Source: Streptomyces akebiae (GTDB lineage: Bacteria; Actinomycetota; Actinomycetes; Streptomycetales; Streptomycetaceae). Taken from it: a stretch of DNA of 64,000 nucleotides. Positions 40,715 to 48,918 of this stretch are shown here, in pieces. The first letter of the stretch is position 1. Each line of letters opens with the position of its first letter. The stretch spans positions 4,836,001-4,900,000 of the forward strand of contig NZ_CP080647.1 of the NCBI RefSeq assembly GCF_019599145.1, written 5' to 3'. The notes under the pieces were generated by a model. That model had not been told where the DNA came from. It saw nothing but the letters and a program-made list of their open reading frames with translations, and searched no databases. Made by a program: the position numbers and the translations under genes.

Positions 40715-41598
40715 CCGGTCAGGTGATCCGGGTGGTCGTGGCCGATGACCAGGAGCTGGTGCGGAGCGGGTTCGCGCTGATCCTCGACGTGCAGCCGGAC
40801 ATCGAGGTCGTCGCGGAGGTGGGTGACGGGGTCGAGGCCGTCGAGGCGGTACGGCGGTGCGGGGCCGACGTGGCGCTGCTCGACATCCGGATGCCACGGA
40901 TGGACGGGATCGAGGCGTGCCGGGCGATCAGTACCGATGGAGTGGAGACAGCGGAGGGAGTGGAGAACGCGGACGGCGCGGATGGAGCGGGCGGTGGGCG
41001 CGGTGGCTGCCGGGTGGTCATGCTGACGACCTTCGACTCCGACGAGTACGTGTACGAGGCGCTGCACGCGGGGGCGAGCGGGTTCCTGCTCAAGGACGTC
41101 CGGCGCGACGATCTCGTGCACGCCGTGCGGGTGGTCGCGCGGGGCGACTCGCTGCTCGCGCCGTCCGTGGCCCGGCGGCTGGTCGAGCAGTACACGCGGC
41201 CCGCCCCCTCCGTCGACCGGGCCCGGCGGCCCGACCCCCGGCTCGACGTGTTGACCGGGCGGGAGCGGGAGACCCTGTTGCTGCTGGCGCGAGGGCTGTC
41301 GAACGCCGAGATCGCCGCCGAGTTGGTCGTCAGCGATCACACGGTCAAGACCCATGTCGGCAACGTGCTCGCCAAGCTCGGCCTGCGCGACCGTATCCAG
41401 GCGGTGATCTGCGCGTACGAGACGGGGCTGATCGCGGTGGGTGACGCGTCGCTCGGGGCGGGCGGCACGTCGCTCGACGCGGCCACGGGACCAGAGTCCC
41501 AGGACGCGGTTCCCCCGCGCGGGGCCGGCAGTCGCCCGCCCGGGGGAGTCTCCCGGGCCTGGTCCTCCCCCGTGTCGGCGAGGAAACGGCGCCGCTAG
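40711..41598 (+). CDS. NarL/FixJ-family response regulator with expanded receiver loop
   Basis: The 295-residue protein starts at TTG 40711, in a TTGA overlap with the kinase stop; an in-frame GTG at 40723 is an alternative. The receiver has VVVADDQELVRSGFALILDV, phospho-acceptor in VALLDIRMPRMDGIEA and GASGFLLKDVRRDDL. Between the third helix and fourth strand there is a repeat-like insertion (residues about 75-99, DGVETAEGVENADGADGAGG) not normal in the family. The LuxR HTH is LSNAEIAAELVVSDHTVKTH. The last 70 residues are a disordered Gly/Ser/Pro/Arg tail. It pairs with the kinase just upstream. Confidence 0.92.
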   Translation: MTGQVIRVVVADDQELVRSGFALILDVQPDIEVVAEVGDGVEAVEAVRRCGADVALLDIRMPRMDGIEACRAISTDGVETAEGVENADGADGAGGGRGGCRVVMLTTFDSDEYVYEALHAGASGFLLKDVRRDDLVHAVRVVARGDSLLAPSVARRLVEQYTRPAPSVDRARRPDPRLDVLTGRERETLLLLARGLSNAEIAAELVVSDHTVKTHVGNVLAKLGLRDRIQAVICAYETGLIAVGDASLGAGGTSLDAATGPESQDAVPPRGAGSRPPGGVSRAWSSPVSARKRRR

Positions 41599-41685
41599 GA
41601 CCGCTCGCTCGGGCGATCCGCGCGGAGCCGCCGGTCAGAAGGATGGAGCCGACCACAACACCGGCTCACATCAACGGAGTTGACC

Positions 41686-42939
41686 ATGCCGAGCACGAAG
41701 AACGCGGAGAGCCCGAAGAGCCCGAAGAGCACCGGCCGTGCACTGATCGCCGCGGCCCTCCTCCTGGGAGTGGCCGCGGGGCCGACGGTCCTGCCCGCCA
41801 CCGCGGCGACCGCGACCGCGACCGCCGACACCGCCTTCGCACGGTCGCAGTCGCAGGCACAGTCACCGCCGCGGGCGGACCCCGGCCTCGCCGCCGCCAT
41901 GGAGGCCGCCATCGCAGGGCTGCCCTCCGCCGACGCCACCGCCGCCCTCGTGCGGGTCGGGGGGAGCGAGGGCGTGTGGCGCGGCAGCTCAGGTGTGCAC
42001 GACCTCGCCACCGGCCGGGCGGCCGATCCGAAGGGCCGCTTCCGGGCCGGGTCGGTGACCAAGGTGTTCACGGCGGCCCTGGTGCTGCGAATGGCCGCCG
42101 AGGGGAAGGTCGACCTCGACCGGAGCGCCCGTTCGTACCTGCCGGAGCTGGTTCCGGCGTCGTACGACGGCGTCACCGTCCGGCAGTTGCTCAACCACAC
42201 GCACGGCATCCCGGCGCCCGACTTCCCGTGGACGACCGTCGAGGGGGCGTACGCGAACCGTTTCCGCGTCCACGACCCGGAGGAGATGGTCCGGTCGGCG
42301 ACGGCGAAGGAGCGGGAGTTCGCGCCGGGAGCGCGGCAGCACTACCTCAACATCGGGTACACGGTCGCCGGACTGATCGTCGAGCGGGTGACGGGGGACT
42401 CGTACGAGGACCAGGTCGCGCGGCACGTGCTGAAGCCGCTCGGGCTGCGGGACACGTACTTCCCGGGGGCCGACCCGCGCATCGTCGGCCCGCACAACCA
42501 CGGGTACCAGCGGATGACCCTCGACGACGGGACGACCGGGCTGCGGGACGTGACCGTGTGGGGCGCGACGGACGGGTGGGCGGCCGGGGACATCGTCTCG
42601 ACCACGGCGGATCTGGAGCGGTTCACGAAGGCGCTGTTCCGGGGGCGGGTCGTGCCGCGCGGGCCGGTGCTGGAGGAGATGTTCACCGTGCCGGACGTGA
42701 CGGACCACAGGACGGGCAAGCCGGCCGAGTACGCCGTGGGGCTGGCGCGCAAGGTGCTGGGTGGGCGTGAGGTGTGGGGCAAGACCGGTGGGCGCTGGGG
42801 CTACAACAGCGCCATCGCCTCCACCCGCGACGGCTCCCGCACCCTCGTCTACGGCGTCAACTCCACCGACGCCAAGGCCAGCACCATGAACCAGGTGGCC
42901 ATGAACGTGATGGTGGCGGCCTACGGGATGCCGTCGTAG
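41686..42939 (+). CDS. Secreted serine hydrolase, beta-lactamase/D-Ala-D-Ala carboxypeptidase fold
   Basis: The 417-residue protein starts at ATG 41686 with ACGGAG upstream. A signal peptide is present (GRALIAAALLLGVAAGPTVL). The class C beta-lactamase motifs are S123-V-T-K126 in RAGSVTKVFTA, Y220-L-N in QHYLNIGYTVAG and K366-T-G in WGKTGGRWGY. This family includes D-Ala-D-Ala carboxypeptidases, esterases and D-amino-acid peptidases acting outside the membrane. It lies next to the two-component pair, 88 bases downstream, and might be its target; no regulator site was seen. Confidence 0.9.
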   Translation: MPSTKNAESPKSPKSTGRALIAAALLLGVAAGPTVLPATAATATATADTAFARSQSQAQSPPRADPGLAAAMEAAIAGLPSADATAALVRVGGSEGVWRGSSGVHDLATGRAADPKGRFRAGSVTKVFTAALVLRMAAEGKVDLDRSARSYLPELVPASYDGVTVRQLLNHTHGIPAPDFPWTTVEGAYANRFRVHDPEEMVRSATAKEREFAPGARQHYLNIGYTVAGLIVERVTGDSYEDQVARHVLKPLGLRDTYFPGADPRIVGPHNHGYQRMTLDDGTTGLRDVTVWGATDGWAAGDIVSTTADLERFTKALFRGRVVPRGPVLEEMFTVPDVTDHRTGKPAEYAVGLARKVLGGREVWGKTGGRWGYNSAIASTRDGSRTLVYGVNSTDAKASTMNQVAMNVMVAAYGMPS

Positions 42940-43019
42940 CGGGCGCGATCAGGACAACTGACCTACAGATTCTCAGGAGTTGGGCTGTTCGGATCGCACC
43001 GGCCCCTAGCATCGGCGGC

Positions 43020-44258
43020 ATGCGAATGTGCCGGAGCCATGACAACAGGGGTCGGGGTCGGGGTCCGGACCGTGATCCGCGCGCCGACGCGTATCCGATG
43101 CCGAGCGTGCCGTACGGGTGGTACGCGGTGCTGCGCAGTGCGGAGTTGCGGGCGGGGAAGGTCGTCAGCCTGCACTACTTCGGGCGGGCGCTGATCGCGT
43201 TCCGCGGGGCCGACGGGCGGGCCGCCGTGCGCGACGCGCACTGTCCGCACTACGGCGCGCATCTGGGCGTCGGCGGGAAGGTCGTGGACGGGACGGTGGA
43301 GTGCCCCTTCCACGGGTGGCGTTTCGGGGCGGACGGGCGGTGTGTGGAGGCACCGTTCGCCGTCCGGACGCCCAAGGTGTCGATCGGCGGGTTCCCGGTG
43401 CGCGAGCACAGCGGGCTCGTCCTCGTGTACGTCGGGCCGAACGAGACGGGCGTGACGAAGGGGCCGGGCGAGTCGGGCGAGTCGGGCGAGTCGGGCGAGA
43501 CGGGCGAACCCCCGTGGGAGGTGCCGGAGATCGAGGAGACGAGGTCCCGGTGGTTCGCCTCGCCCATCGACGACACGTGCCGCGCGCGGATCCACATCCA
43601 GGAGATGCGCGAGAACATCGTCGACGAGTCCCACTTCCACTTCATCCACGGGCAGAGCGAGCCGCCGGTCCAGGAGTGGCGGGAGGACGGGCCGTTCGCC
43701 GAGGCGCGGGGGACGATCAGCCGGCGGGTGTTCGGCCGGGACATCCACAACACGTTCGACGCGTTCATGTACGGGCCGGGTGTGATGGTCGTCCGGGCCC
43801 ACGGGCCGGTGCTGTCGGTGACCGCCGTCGCGCTCAGCACGCCCGTCGACGACCGTACGAGCGAGCTGCGGATGCTGTACTACCTCCGCAAGCCACGCCG
43901 ACTCCCCTTCCTCACCCCCCTGTTCAAGCTCGTCTTCCGCGCCGAGGCACTGGGCGAGGTGCGGGAGGAGGTACGGATCTGGGACCACAAGATCCACCAG
44001 GCGCGGCCGGTGCTGCTTCCGCACGAGAAGGGGATCAGGGCGCTGCGGCGGTGGTACGCGCAGTTCTATCCGGCGCCTCCGGACGGGGACGCGCGTCCCG
44101 GCGCGGGTGAAGCTGAGGGCGCGGTCGAGGCGGTGGCACAGGGCGCGGTCGAGGCGGTCCGGTCGGTGGCACAGGGCGCGGTCGAGGCGGACCGGTCGGT
44201 GGCACAGGGCGCACAAGCGGCTTCGCGACGTCGCGGAGGTCCGTCGGAAGGGCCCTAA
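43020..44258 (+). CDS. Rieske [2Fe-2S] non-haem iron oxygenase (KshA/DAF-36-like)
   Basis: The 412-residue protein has the Rieske ligands C75-x-H77 in HCPHYGAHLGV and C95-x2-H98 in VECPFHGWRFG. The mononuclear iron site is marked by ENIVDESHFHFIHGQ. The overall form is that of 3-ketosteroid-9-alpha-hydroxylase and cholesterol-7-desaturase-like oxygenases. It needs a separate reductase, which is not encoded here. A Gly-Glu-Ser repeat (ESGESGESGETGE) sits in the linker after the Rieske domain. The C-terminus is a run of AVEAVAQG / AVEADRSVAQGA repeats not expected in the family. The start ATG 43020 lies 7 bases after a TAGCAT box, so the mRNA may be nearly leaderless. The next gene follows 9 bases later. 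Confidence 0.88.
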   Translation: MRMCRSHDNRGRGRGPDRDPRADAYPMPSVPYGWYAVLRSAELRAGKVVSLHYFGRALIAFRGADGRAAVRDAHCPHYGAHLGVGGKVVDGTVECPFHGWRFGADGRCVEAPFAVRTPKVSIGGFPVREHSGLVLVYVGPNETGVTKGPGESGESGESGETGEPPWEVPEIEETRSRWFASPIDDTCRARIHIQEMRENIVDESHFHFIHGQSEPPVQEWREDGPFAEARGTISRRVFGRDIHNTFDAFMYGPGVMVVRAHGPVLSVTAVALSTPVDDRTSELRMLYYLRKPRRLPFLTPLFKLVFRAEALGEVREEVRIWDHKIHQARPVLLPHEKGIRALRRWYAQFYPAPPDGDARPGAGEAEGAVEAVAQGAVEAVRSVAQGAVEADRSVAQGAQAASRRRGGPSEGP

Positions 44259-44267
44259 GCTCCCCCC

Positions 44268-44618
44268 ATGGAGCGATCCGAGATCATGCAGCGAGTCGTC
44301 GGGATTCTCACCGAGGCGGTCGAGGTGCGGCGGCAGGCTCGCGAGAACCCCGGTGTCGAGGTGGCGTTGACGGGGGCCGTCTCCGCGCTGCTCGTGGAGA
44401 CCCTGCCCAAGATCGAGCTGCCCGCCGACGCCTCCGCCCAGGAGGTCGCGCACATCATCACGGACGCCCTGGCGCCGGCGATCGTGACCCTGGCCAACTG
44501 CTTCTCCTACGCCTTCGTCCATCTCGCCGAGGTGCACGACCAGGGGCGCACCGACACGACGACGGCCGATGTCCTGCGGGCACTGTCCCTCCAGTTCGCC
44601 CAGCGGGACGGGGAGTAG
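44268..44618 (+). CDS. Hypothetical helical protein
   Basis: The 116-residue product is all-helical by appearance: MERSEIMQRVVGILTEAVEV, then LTGAVSALLVETLPKIELPA and AQEVAHIITDALAPAIVTLA. No signal peptide or catalytic motif was found. It begins 9 bases after the Rieske stop and is probably co-transcribed, though CCCCCC before the ATG is not a ribosome binding site. I do not recognise the family. Confidence 0.6.
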   Translation: MERSEIMQRVVGILTEAVEVRRQARENPGVEVALTGAVSALLVETLPKIELPADASAQEVAHIITDALAPAIVTLANCFSYAFVHLAEVHDQGRTDTTTADVLRALSLQFAQRDGE

Positions 44619-44786
44619 GGCGTTCGTTCCCGGGATTTAACCCACGGCCTCTTGGCGACTCCCCCTCTACGCGCGTAACTTGAGCCGACTCCCCCCACGC
44701 CATCGCTTCGGCGTACCCGAGGTCCGACGTTCGAACGTTCGATACCCGATCTGCCCGAAGCCCGATGTACGAGGAGACCCTCAGCC

Positions 44787-47252
44787 GTGCCCATGTCCGA
44801 CAGACCCGCAGGAAGCGGCGCCCGTGCGCGCCGCGTCGCCTATCCGCTGATATCCGTGGGCGCGGCCGGCGCTCTCGCGTTCGGCGTGCTGCCCGCCGCG
44901 TTCGCCGCGCCCTCGGCGAGTGCGGTGATCGGGGAGATGTACGGCGGCGGAGGGAACTCGGGGGCGACCCTGGTCAGGGACTTCGTCGAGCTGGGGAACG
45001 CCGGGACCGGGGCCTACGACCTGGCGGGCTACAGCGTGCAGTACCTGCCGGGGTCGCCGTCGGCGTCCTCGCAGTGGCAGGTGACCGCGCTGAGCGGGTC
45101 GATCGCGCCCGGCGGCCGGTATCTGATAGCCGAGGCGGCGGGCACCGGCGGGACGACGGCCCTGCCGACCGCCGACGCCACCGGGTCGATCGCGATGAGC
45201 GCCGGCAGCGGCACCATCGCCCTGGTCGCCGGGACCACCCCGCTGACCTGCAAGACCGCCGCCGACTGCGCGGCGGACGCGAACGTCGTCGACCTCGTCG
45301 GGTACGGCAGCGCCGTCGTCCGGGAGGGCAGCGGCCCGGCCGCCGGCGCCTCCAACACCGCCTCCGTCGCCCGCGCCGCCTCCCTCGCGGACACCGACGA
45401 CAACGCGGCGGACCTCGCGCCCGGCGCCCCGACCCCGGTCAACTCGGCGGGCGAGACGCCGGGTTCGGGTGGCGGCGGAGACGGCGACGGGGGCGGCGGC
45501 GGATCCACCGAGCCCGGCCCCCTCCGCGTGCACGACATCCAGGGCACCACCCGGCTCTCGCCGCTCACCGGGCAGACGGTCACCCGGGTCCCCGGCGTCG
45601 TCACCGGCGTGCGGAAGTCGGGCTCGAAGGGGTACTGGATCCAGGACCCCCAGGCCGACGCCGACCCCCGTACCGGTGAAGGGGTCTTCGTGTACACCGG
45701 GTCGGCGGACCCGACCGTGGCGGTCGGGGACTCGGTCCTCGTCAGCGGCAAGGTCACCGAGTACTACCCGAGCAGCACCAGCCAGTCGGTCACGGAGATC
45801 ACCGGGCCCACGGCGACCGTGCTGTCCGGCGGCAACGCACTGCCCCCGGCCGTGACGCTGGACGCGTCGACCGTGCCGGACGCGTACGTGCCCACGGCCG
45901 GCGGGGGCAGCATCGACGCGCTGCCGCTCGAACCGGCCGTCTACGCCCTCGACTTCTACGAGGCGCTGGAGGGCTCGCGGGTGCAGGCCTCCGACACCCG
46001 GGTGGTCGGCGCCACGACGGAGTACGACGAGGTGTGGGTGACGGTGAAGCCGGAGGAGAGCCCGACCGCGCGCGGCGGCTCGCTCTACTCCGGATACGAC
46101 CAGCCGGGCACCGGCCGGATGAAGGTCATGTCGCTCGACACCGCCACCGCCTTCCCGCAGGCCGACGTCGGTGACGAACTGTCCGGCACCACCAGCGGGC
46201 CGCTCGACTACTCCTCCTTCGGCGGCTACAACCTCCAGGCCACGCAGCTCGGCACGCTCGTCGACAACGGCCTGAAGGCCGAGAGGACCCGGCGGCAGAA
46301 GGGCGACGAGCTGGCGGTCGCCACGTACAACGTGGAGAACCTGGACGCGCTCGACGGCCAGGAGAAGTTCGACCGGCTCGCCGAGGGCGTCGCCGTCAGC
46401 CTCAACTCGCCCGACATCGTCGCCCTGGAGGAGATCCAGGACGACAACGGCGCCACGAACGACGGGACGGTGACCTCCGAGGCCACGCTGACCCGGTTCA
46501 CCGACGCCATCCGCGCGGCCGGCGGCCCCCGTTACCAGTGGCGCTACGTCGCTCCGGCCGACAACCAGGACGGCGGCGAGCCCGGCGGCAACATCCGCCT
46601 GGTCTTCCTGTTCAACCCCAAGCGGGTCTCCTTCACCGACCGGACCGGTGCCGAAGCCGCCACTCCCACCACGGCCACGAGCGTGGTGAAGACCCGCAAG
46701 GGCGCCCGGCTCACCTACTCCCCGGGCCGGATCAACCCCACCAGCGACGCCTGGGGCAGCAGCCGCAAGCCGCTGGTCGGCGAGTTCGTCTTCCACGGCG
46801 AGCAGGTCTTCGTCATCGCCAACCACTTCGGCTCCAAGGGCGGCGACCAGCCCCTGCACGGCCGCTACCAGGAGCCGACCCGCGGCTCCGAGACCAAGCG
46901 GCACCAGCAGGCCGCCGAGGTCAACACCTTCGTCAAGGACCTGCTCAAGGCCGACCGGAACGCCAAGGCCGTCGTCCTCGGCGACCTCAACGACTTCGAG
47001 TTCTCCGAGACCATGACCGCGCTCACCGCGGGCAAGGTCCTGAAGCCGCTGATCAGCACGCTCCCGGCCGCCGAGCGCTACACCTACGTCTACGAGGGCA
47101 ACTCGCAGACCCTGGACCACATCCTGACCAGCCCGGCCGTCACGCACTTCGACTACGACGTCGTGCACATCAACGCCGAGTTCGCCGACCAGGCGAGCGA
47201 CCACGACCCGCAGATCGTGCGGATCGACGTGGGCAGGTGCCGCCGGAACTGA
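44787..47252 (+). CDS. Secreted ExeM/NucH-type endonuclease with lamin-tail domain
   Basis: The 821-residue protein has an N-terminal signal (AYPLISVGAAGALAFGVLPA, cleaved near AFAAPS). A lamin-tail domain (SAVIGEMYGGGGNSGATLVR, then DFVELGNAGTGAYDLAGYSV) comes first. A Gly-rich spacer and an OB-like domain follow (VTRVPGVVTGVRKSGSKGYW). The C-terminal exonuclease/endonuclease/phosphatase domain shows YNVENLDALDG, DIVALEEIQDDNG, NHFGSKGGDQPLHG, VLGDLNDFEF, LDHILTSPAV and ASDHDPQIVRI. This is the layout of ExeM/NucH extracellular nucleases that degrade DNA for phosphate, nutrient or matrix turnover. GTG 44787 follows a GAGGAG site; ATG 44793 is an alternative. A palindrome CGTTCGAACG stands at 44728. 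Confidence 0.92.
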   Translation: MPMSDRPAGSGARARRVAYPLISVGAAGALAFGVLPAAFAAPSASAVIGEMYGGGGNSGATLVRDFVELGNAGTGAYDLAGYSVQYLPGSPSASSQWQVTALSGSIAPGGRYLIAEAAGTGGTTALPTADATGSIAMSAGSGTIALVAGTTPLTCKTAADCAADANVVDLVGYGSAVVREGSGPAAGASNTASVARAASLADTDDNAADLAPGAPTPVNSAGETPGSGGGGDGDGGGGGSTEPGPLRVHDIQGTTRLSPLTGQTVTRVPGVVTGVRKSGSKGYWIQDPQADADPRTGEGVFVYTGSADPTVAVGDSVLVSGKVTEYYPSSTSQSVTEITGPTATVLSGGNALPPAVTLDASTVPDAYVPTAGGGSIDALPLEPAVYALDFYEALEGSRVQASDTRVVGATTEYDEVWVTVKPEESPTARGGSLYSGYDQPGTGRMKVMSLDTATAFPQADVGDELSGTTSGPLDYSSFGGYNLQATQLGTLVDNGLKAERTRRQKGDELAVATYNVENLDALDGQEKFDRLAEGVAVSLNSPDIVALEEIQDDNGATNDGTVTSEATLTRFTDAIRAAGGPRYQWRYVAPADNQDGGEPGGNIRLVFLFNPKRVSFTDRTGAEAATPTTATSVVKTRKGARLTYSPGRINPTSDAWGSSRKPLVGEFVFHGEQVFVIANHFGSKGGDQPLHGRYQEPTRGSETKRHQQAAEVNTFVKDLLKADRNAKAVVLGDLNDFEFSETMTALTAGKVLKPLISTLPAAERYTYVYEGNSQTLDHILTSPAVTHFDYDVVHINAEFADQASDHDPQIVRIDVGRCRRN

Positions 47253-47272
47253 CCGCCGGCCGGTCGCTCGAC

Positions 47273-47317
47273 CATGAGGAACCTCCGGGTCCGTCCGTGG
47301 CCCGGGGGTTCCTCATG
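47273..47317. terminator. Bidirectional hairpin terminator
   Basis: CCATGAGGAACC and GGTTCCTCATGG pair perfectly, extended inward by CCGGG/CCCGG pairs. It lies between the convergent stops of the nuclease (47252) and the AhpD-like gene (47328), so it can end both transcripts. Confidence 0.88.
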
Positions 47318-47327
47318 GAGGTTCTGG

Positions 47328-47801
47328 TTAGCCGAGCATGCCCACCTGGTAGTCACCGGCCGGCTGCCGCACCATCACGTTCAGTCGGTTGAAGGTGTTG
47401 ATGAGGGCGATCAGCGCCACCAGGGCGAGGAGCTGGTCCTCGTCGTAGTGCTTGGCCGCGTTCTCCCAGACCTCGTCGGGAACACCGCCCGCCGCGTCGG
47501 CGATCCGGGTGCCCTGCTCGGTCAGCTCCAGCGCGGCGCGCTCGGCGTCGGTGAAGACCTTGGCCTCCCGCCAGCCGGCCACCATGTGCAGCCGCTGGGT
47601 GGTCTCCCCGGCGTGCGCGGCCTCCTTGGTGTGCATGTCGAGGCAGTATCCGCAGCCGTTGATCTGGCTGGCGCGGATCTTCACCAACTCCTGTGTGGAG
47701 CGGGGCAGTTCCGTCCCCGAGATCACCTTGTCGACCCCGACGAGGTGCTTGACGATCTTGCCGGTGACGGGGTTGGCGAACAGGTTGAGACGGGCTTCCA
47801 T
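47328..47801 (-). CDS. AhpD-like carboxymuconolactone decarboxylase-fold protein
   Basis: The 157-residue protein starts at ATG 47801 after a GGAGC site. It has the alkylhydroperoxidase signature with C50-x2-C53 and His57 in SQINGCGYCLDMHTKEAAHA. The helical pattern ETTQRLHMVAGWREAKVFTD and YDEDQLLALVALIALINTFN fits the CMD/AhpD family. Members reduce peroxides or act as disulfide-based antioxidants in the cytosol. The redox CxxC indicates the AhpD branch rather than a true decarboxylase. It is convergent with the nuclease gene. Confidence 0.9.
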   Translation of the reverse strand: MEARLNLFANPVTGKIVKHLVGVDKVISGTELPRSTQELVKIRASQINGCGYCLDMHTKEAAHAGETTQRLHMVAGWREAKVFTDAERAALELTEQGTRIADAAGGVPDEVWENAAKHYDEDQLLALVALIALINTFNRLNVMVRQPAGDYQVGMLG

Positions 47802-47912
47802 GGCGGGCTCCTTGTGCCGTCGTATGCGGTGACAACACAAGGACGGACCGGCCCCGGGTGGATGTGACACGGACGCGTGTGACGCCCGTCACCCACCGCC
47901 GACCGCCCGTCT

Positions 47913-48045
47913 CTACGACAGTTCGGGGCTGTCGATCGTGCGGGTCGTGCCGCCGGTGAAGGTGAGGGTGACCGTGCCGGTGAGCGGGCCGTAACGGTCG
48001 CCACGGGGCCACCAAGCGGTCCAGCCGGTGACCCCCGAGGTGCAA
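47913..48045 (-). pseudogene. Unidentified 3' gene remnant
   Basis: One minus-strand frame reads TSGVTGWTAWWPRGDRYGPL, then TGTVTLTFTGGTTRTIDSPE to a stop at 47913. The composition is protein-like and beta-rich, but there is no start. GTTGGGG repeats lie at its 5' edge (48050-48075). It may be the end of a secreted enzyme gene. The rest of 47802-48160 has no recognisable gene. Confidence 0.35.
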
Positions 48046-48098
48046 CAGGCGAGTTGGGGAGTTGGGGCGTTGGGGAGAAAGCCGACCCCGACCGGAAA

Positions 48099-48134
48099 GG
48101 GCCGGGCCCCGCTCCGGGGAGCGGGGCCCGGCCC
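48099..48134 (-). terminator. Very strong hairpin terminator
   Basis: GGGCCGGGCCCCGCTCC and GGAGCGGGGCCCGGCCC are fully complementary (17 bp, 2-base loop as written). It lies 27 bases beyond the stop of the leftward gene at 48161. Confidence 0.9.
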
Positions 48135-48160
48135 ATGGTGCGTGGGCGGTGCGGGGACGG

Positions 48161-48667
48161 TCAGTAGAGGGCGATCCTCGGGTGGACCGTGCCCTGGGCC
48201 GCCGGGTCGGTGACGGTGACGCGGTAGACCTCGGTCAGGGTGGCGCCGGCCGCCAGCGTGCGCCGGGCGGTGGTCAGGTCGGTGAAGAGGGTGCCGGTCT
48301 GGCTGCCGAGGTCGACGGCCTTCCAGCAGCCGCCGGCGGTGCGGCGCTCGACCTCGACGTCCGCCGGGTCGAGGAAGGGGCCGGCGTCCGGCGACTCCAC
48401 CAGGAGCTGCGGGGCGACGGTCCGGTCGGCCGTCGTGTCGTTGCGGTAGGTGACGGTGACCTCGTGGCTCTTGCCGTCAGCCGTGAGCGGGCTGGTGGCG
48501 AGGTCGACGAAGTCGACGGGTATGGACGACGCCTGTGGGGTTGTGGAGACGGTGGTGGTGGCGGGCTGCGGCGTGGCCGCCGCGGCGGGCCCCGCGAGGG
48601 CGAGACCGGCGGCAGCGACCGCCACGGCGAGGAAGGCGACCCTCAGACGACTGTTCTTGACTGACAC
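48161..48667 (-). CDS. Secreted hypothetical protein, beta-sandwich type
   Basis: The 168-residue product has a signal peptide (RLRVAFLAVAVAAAGLALAG, cleaved near PAAAAT). The mature part reads as an Ig-like/DUF11-like sandwich: GKSHEVTVTYRNDTTADRTV, then PQLLVESPDAGPFLDPADVE and GATLTEVYRVTVTDPAAQGT. No anchor motif follows, so it is probably released. It carries upstream the same 14-base motif as the DacB gene. Function unknown. Confidence 0.75.
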   Translation of the reverse strand: MSVKNSRLRVAFLAVAVAAAGLALAGPAAAATPQPATTTVSTTPQASSIPVDFVDLATSPLTADGKSHEVTVTYRNDTTADRTVAPQLLVESPDAGPFLDPADVEVERRTAGGCWKAVDLGSQTGTLFTDLTTARRTLAAGATLTEVYRVTVTDPAAQGTVHPRIALY

Positions 48668-48768
48668 GTGCGCGGATCCTTAATGCTCGTGGGGGGTCCG
48701 GCCGGGCCCAGCACTGGATCACCGGCCAGGGACGCCCCAAGATTACGAAGCGATCGCCGCGAGCGGTA

Positions 48769-48782
48769 ACTACCGCCGGGTA
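48769..48782. promoter_or_regulatory. Shared 14-base motif, copy 2
   Basis: ACTACCGCCGGGTA is identical to 14237-14250; here the inverted repeat is longer (ACTACC-GCCG-GGTAGT). It lies 102-115 bases upstream of the leftward secreted gene and 137 bases before the rightward hydrolase. Confidence 0.4.
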
Positions 48783-48918
48783 GTGGAGAGATTGCGTGGG
48801 AAGTCGGCCACGGCGGCACCTCTCTGGCGTTTTTCCCCTCTCCTCAGTTAGACATGCTCCGGCCCCACATTGACCAGTGGGTTCCAGGAAGCACGGATTC
48901 CCAGGGGGGAACACATCC

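Noticed and set aside
44728..44737. PhoP box upstream of the extracellular nuclease
   Set aside because: CGTTCGAACG is palindromic and does not show the direct-repeat GTTCAC pattern of PHO boxes.
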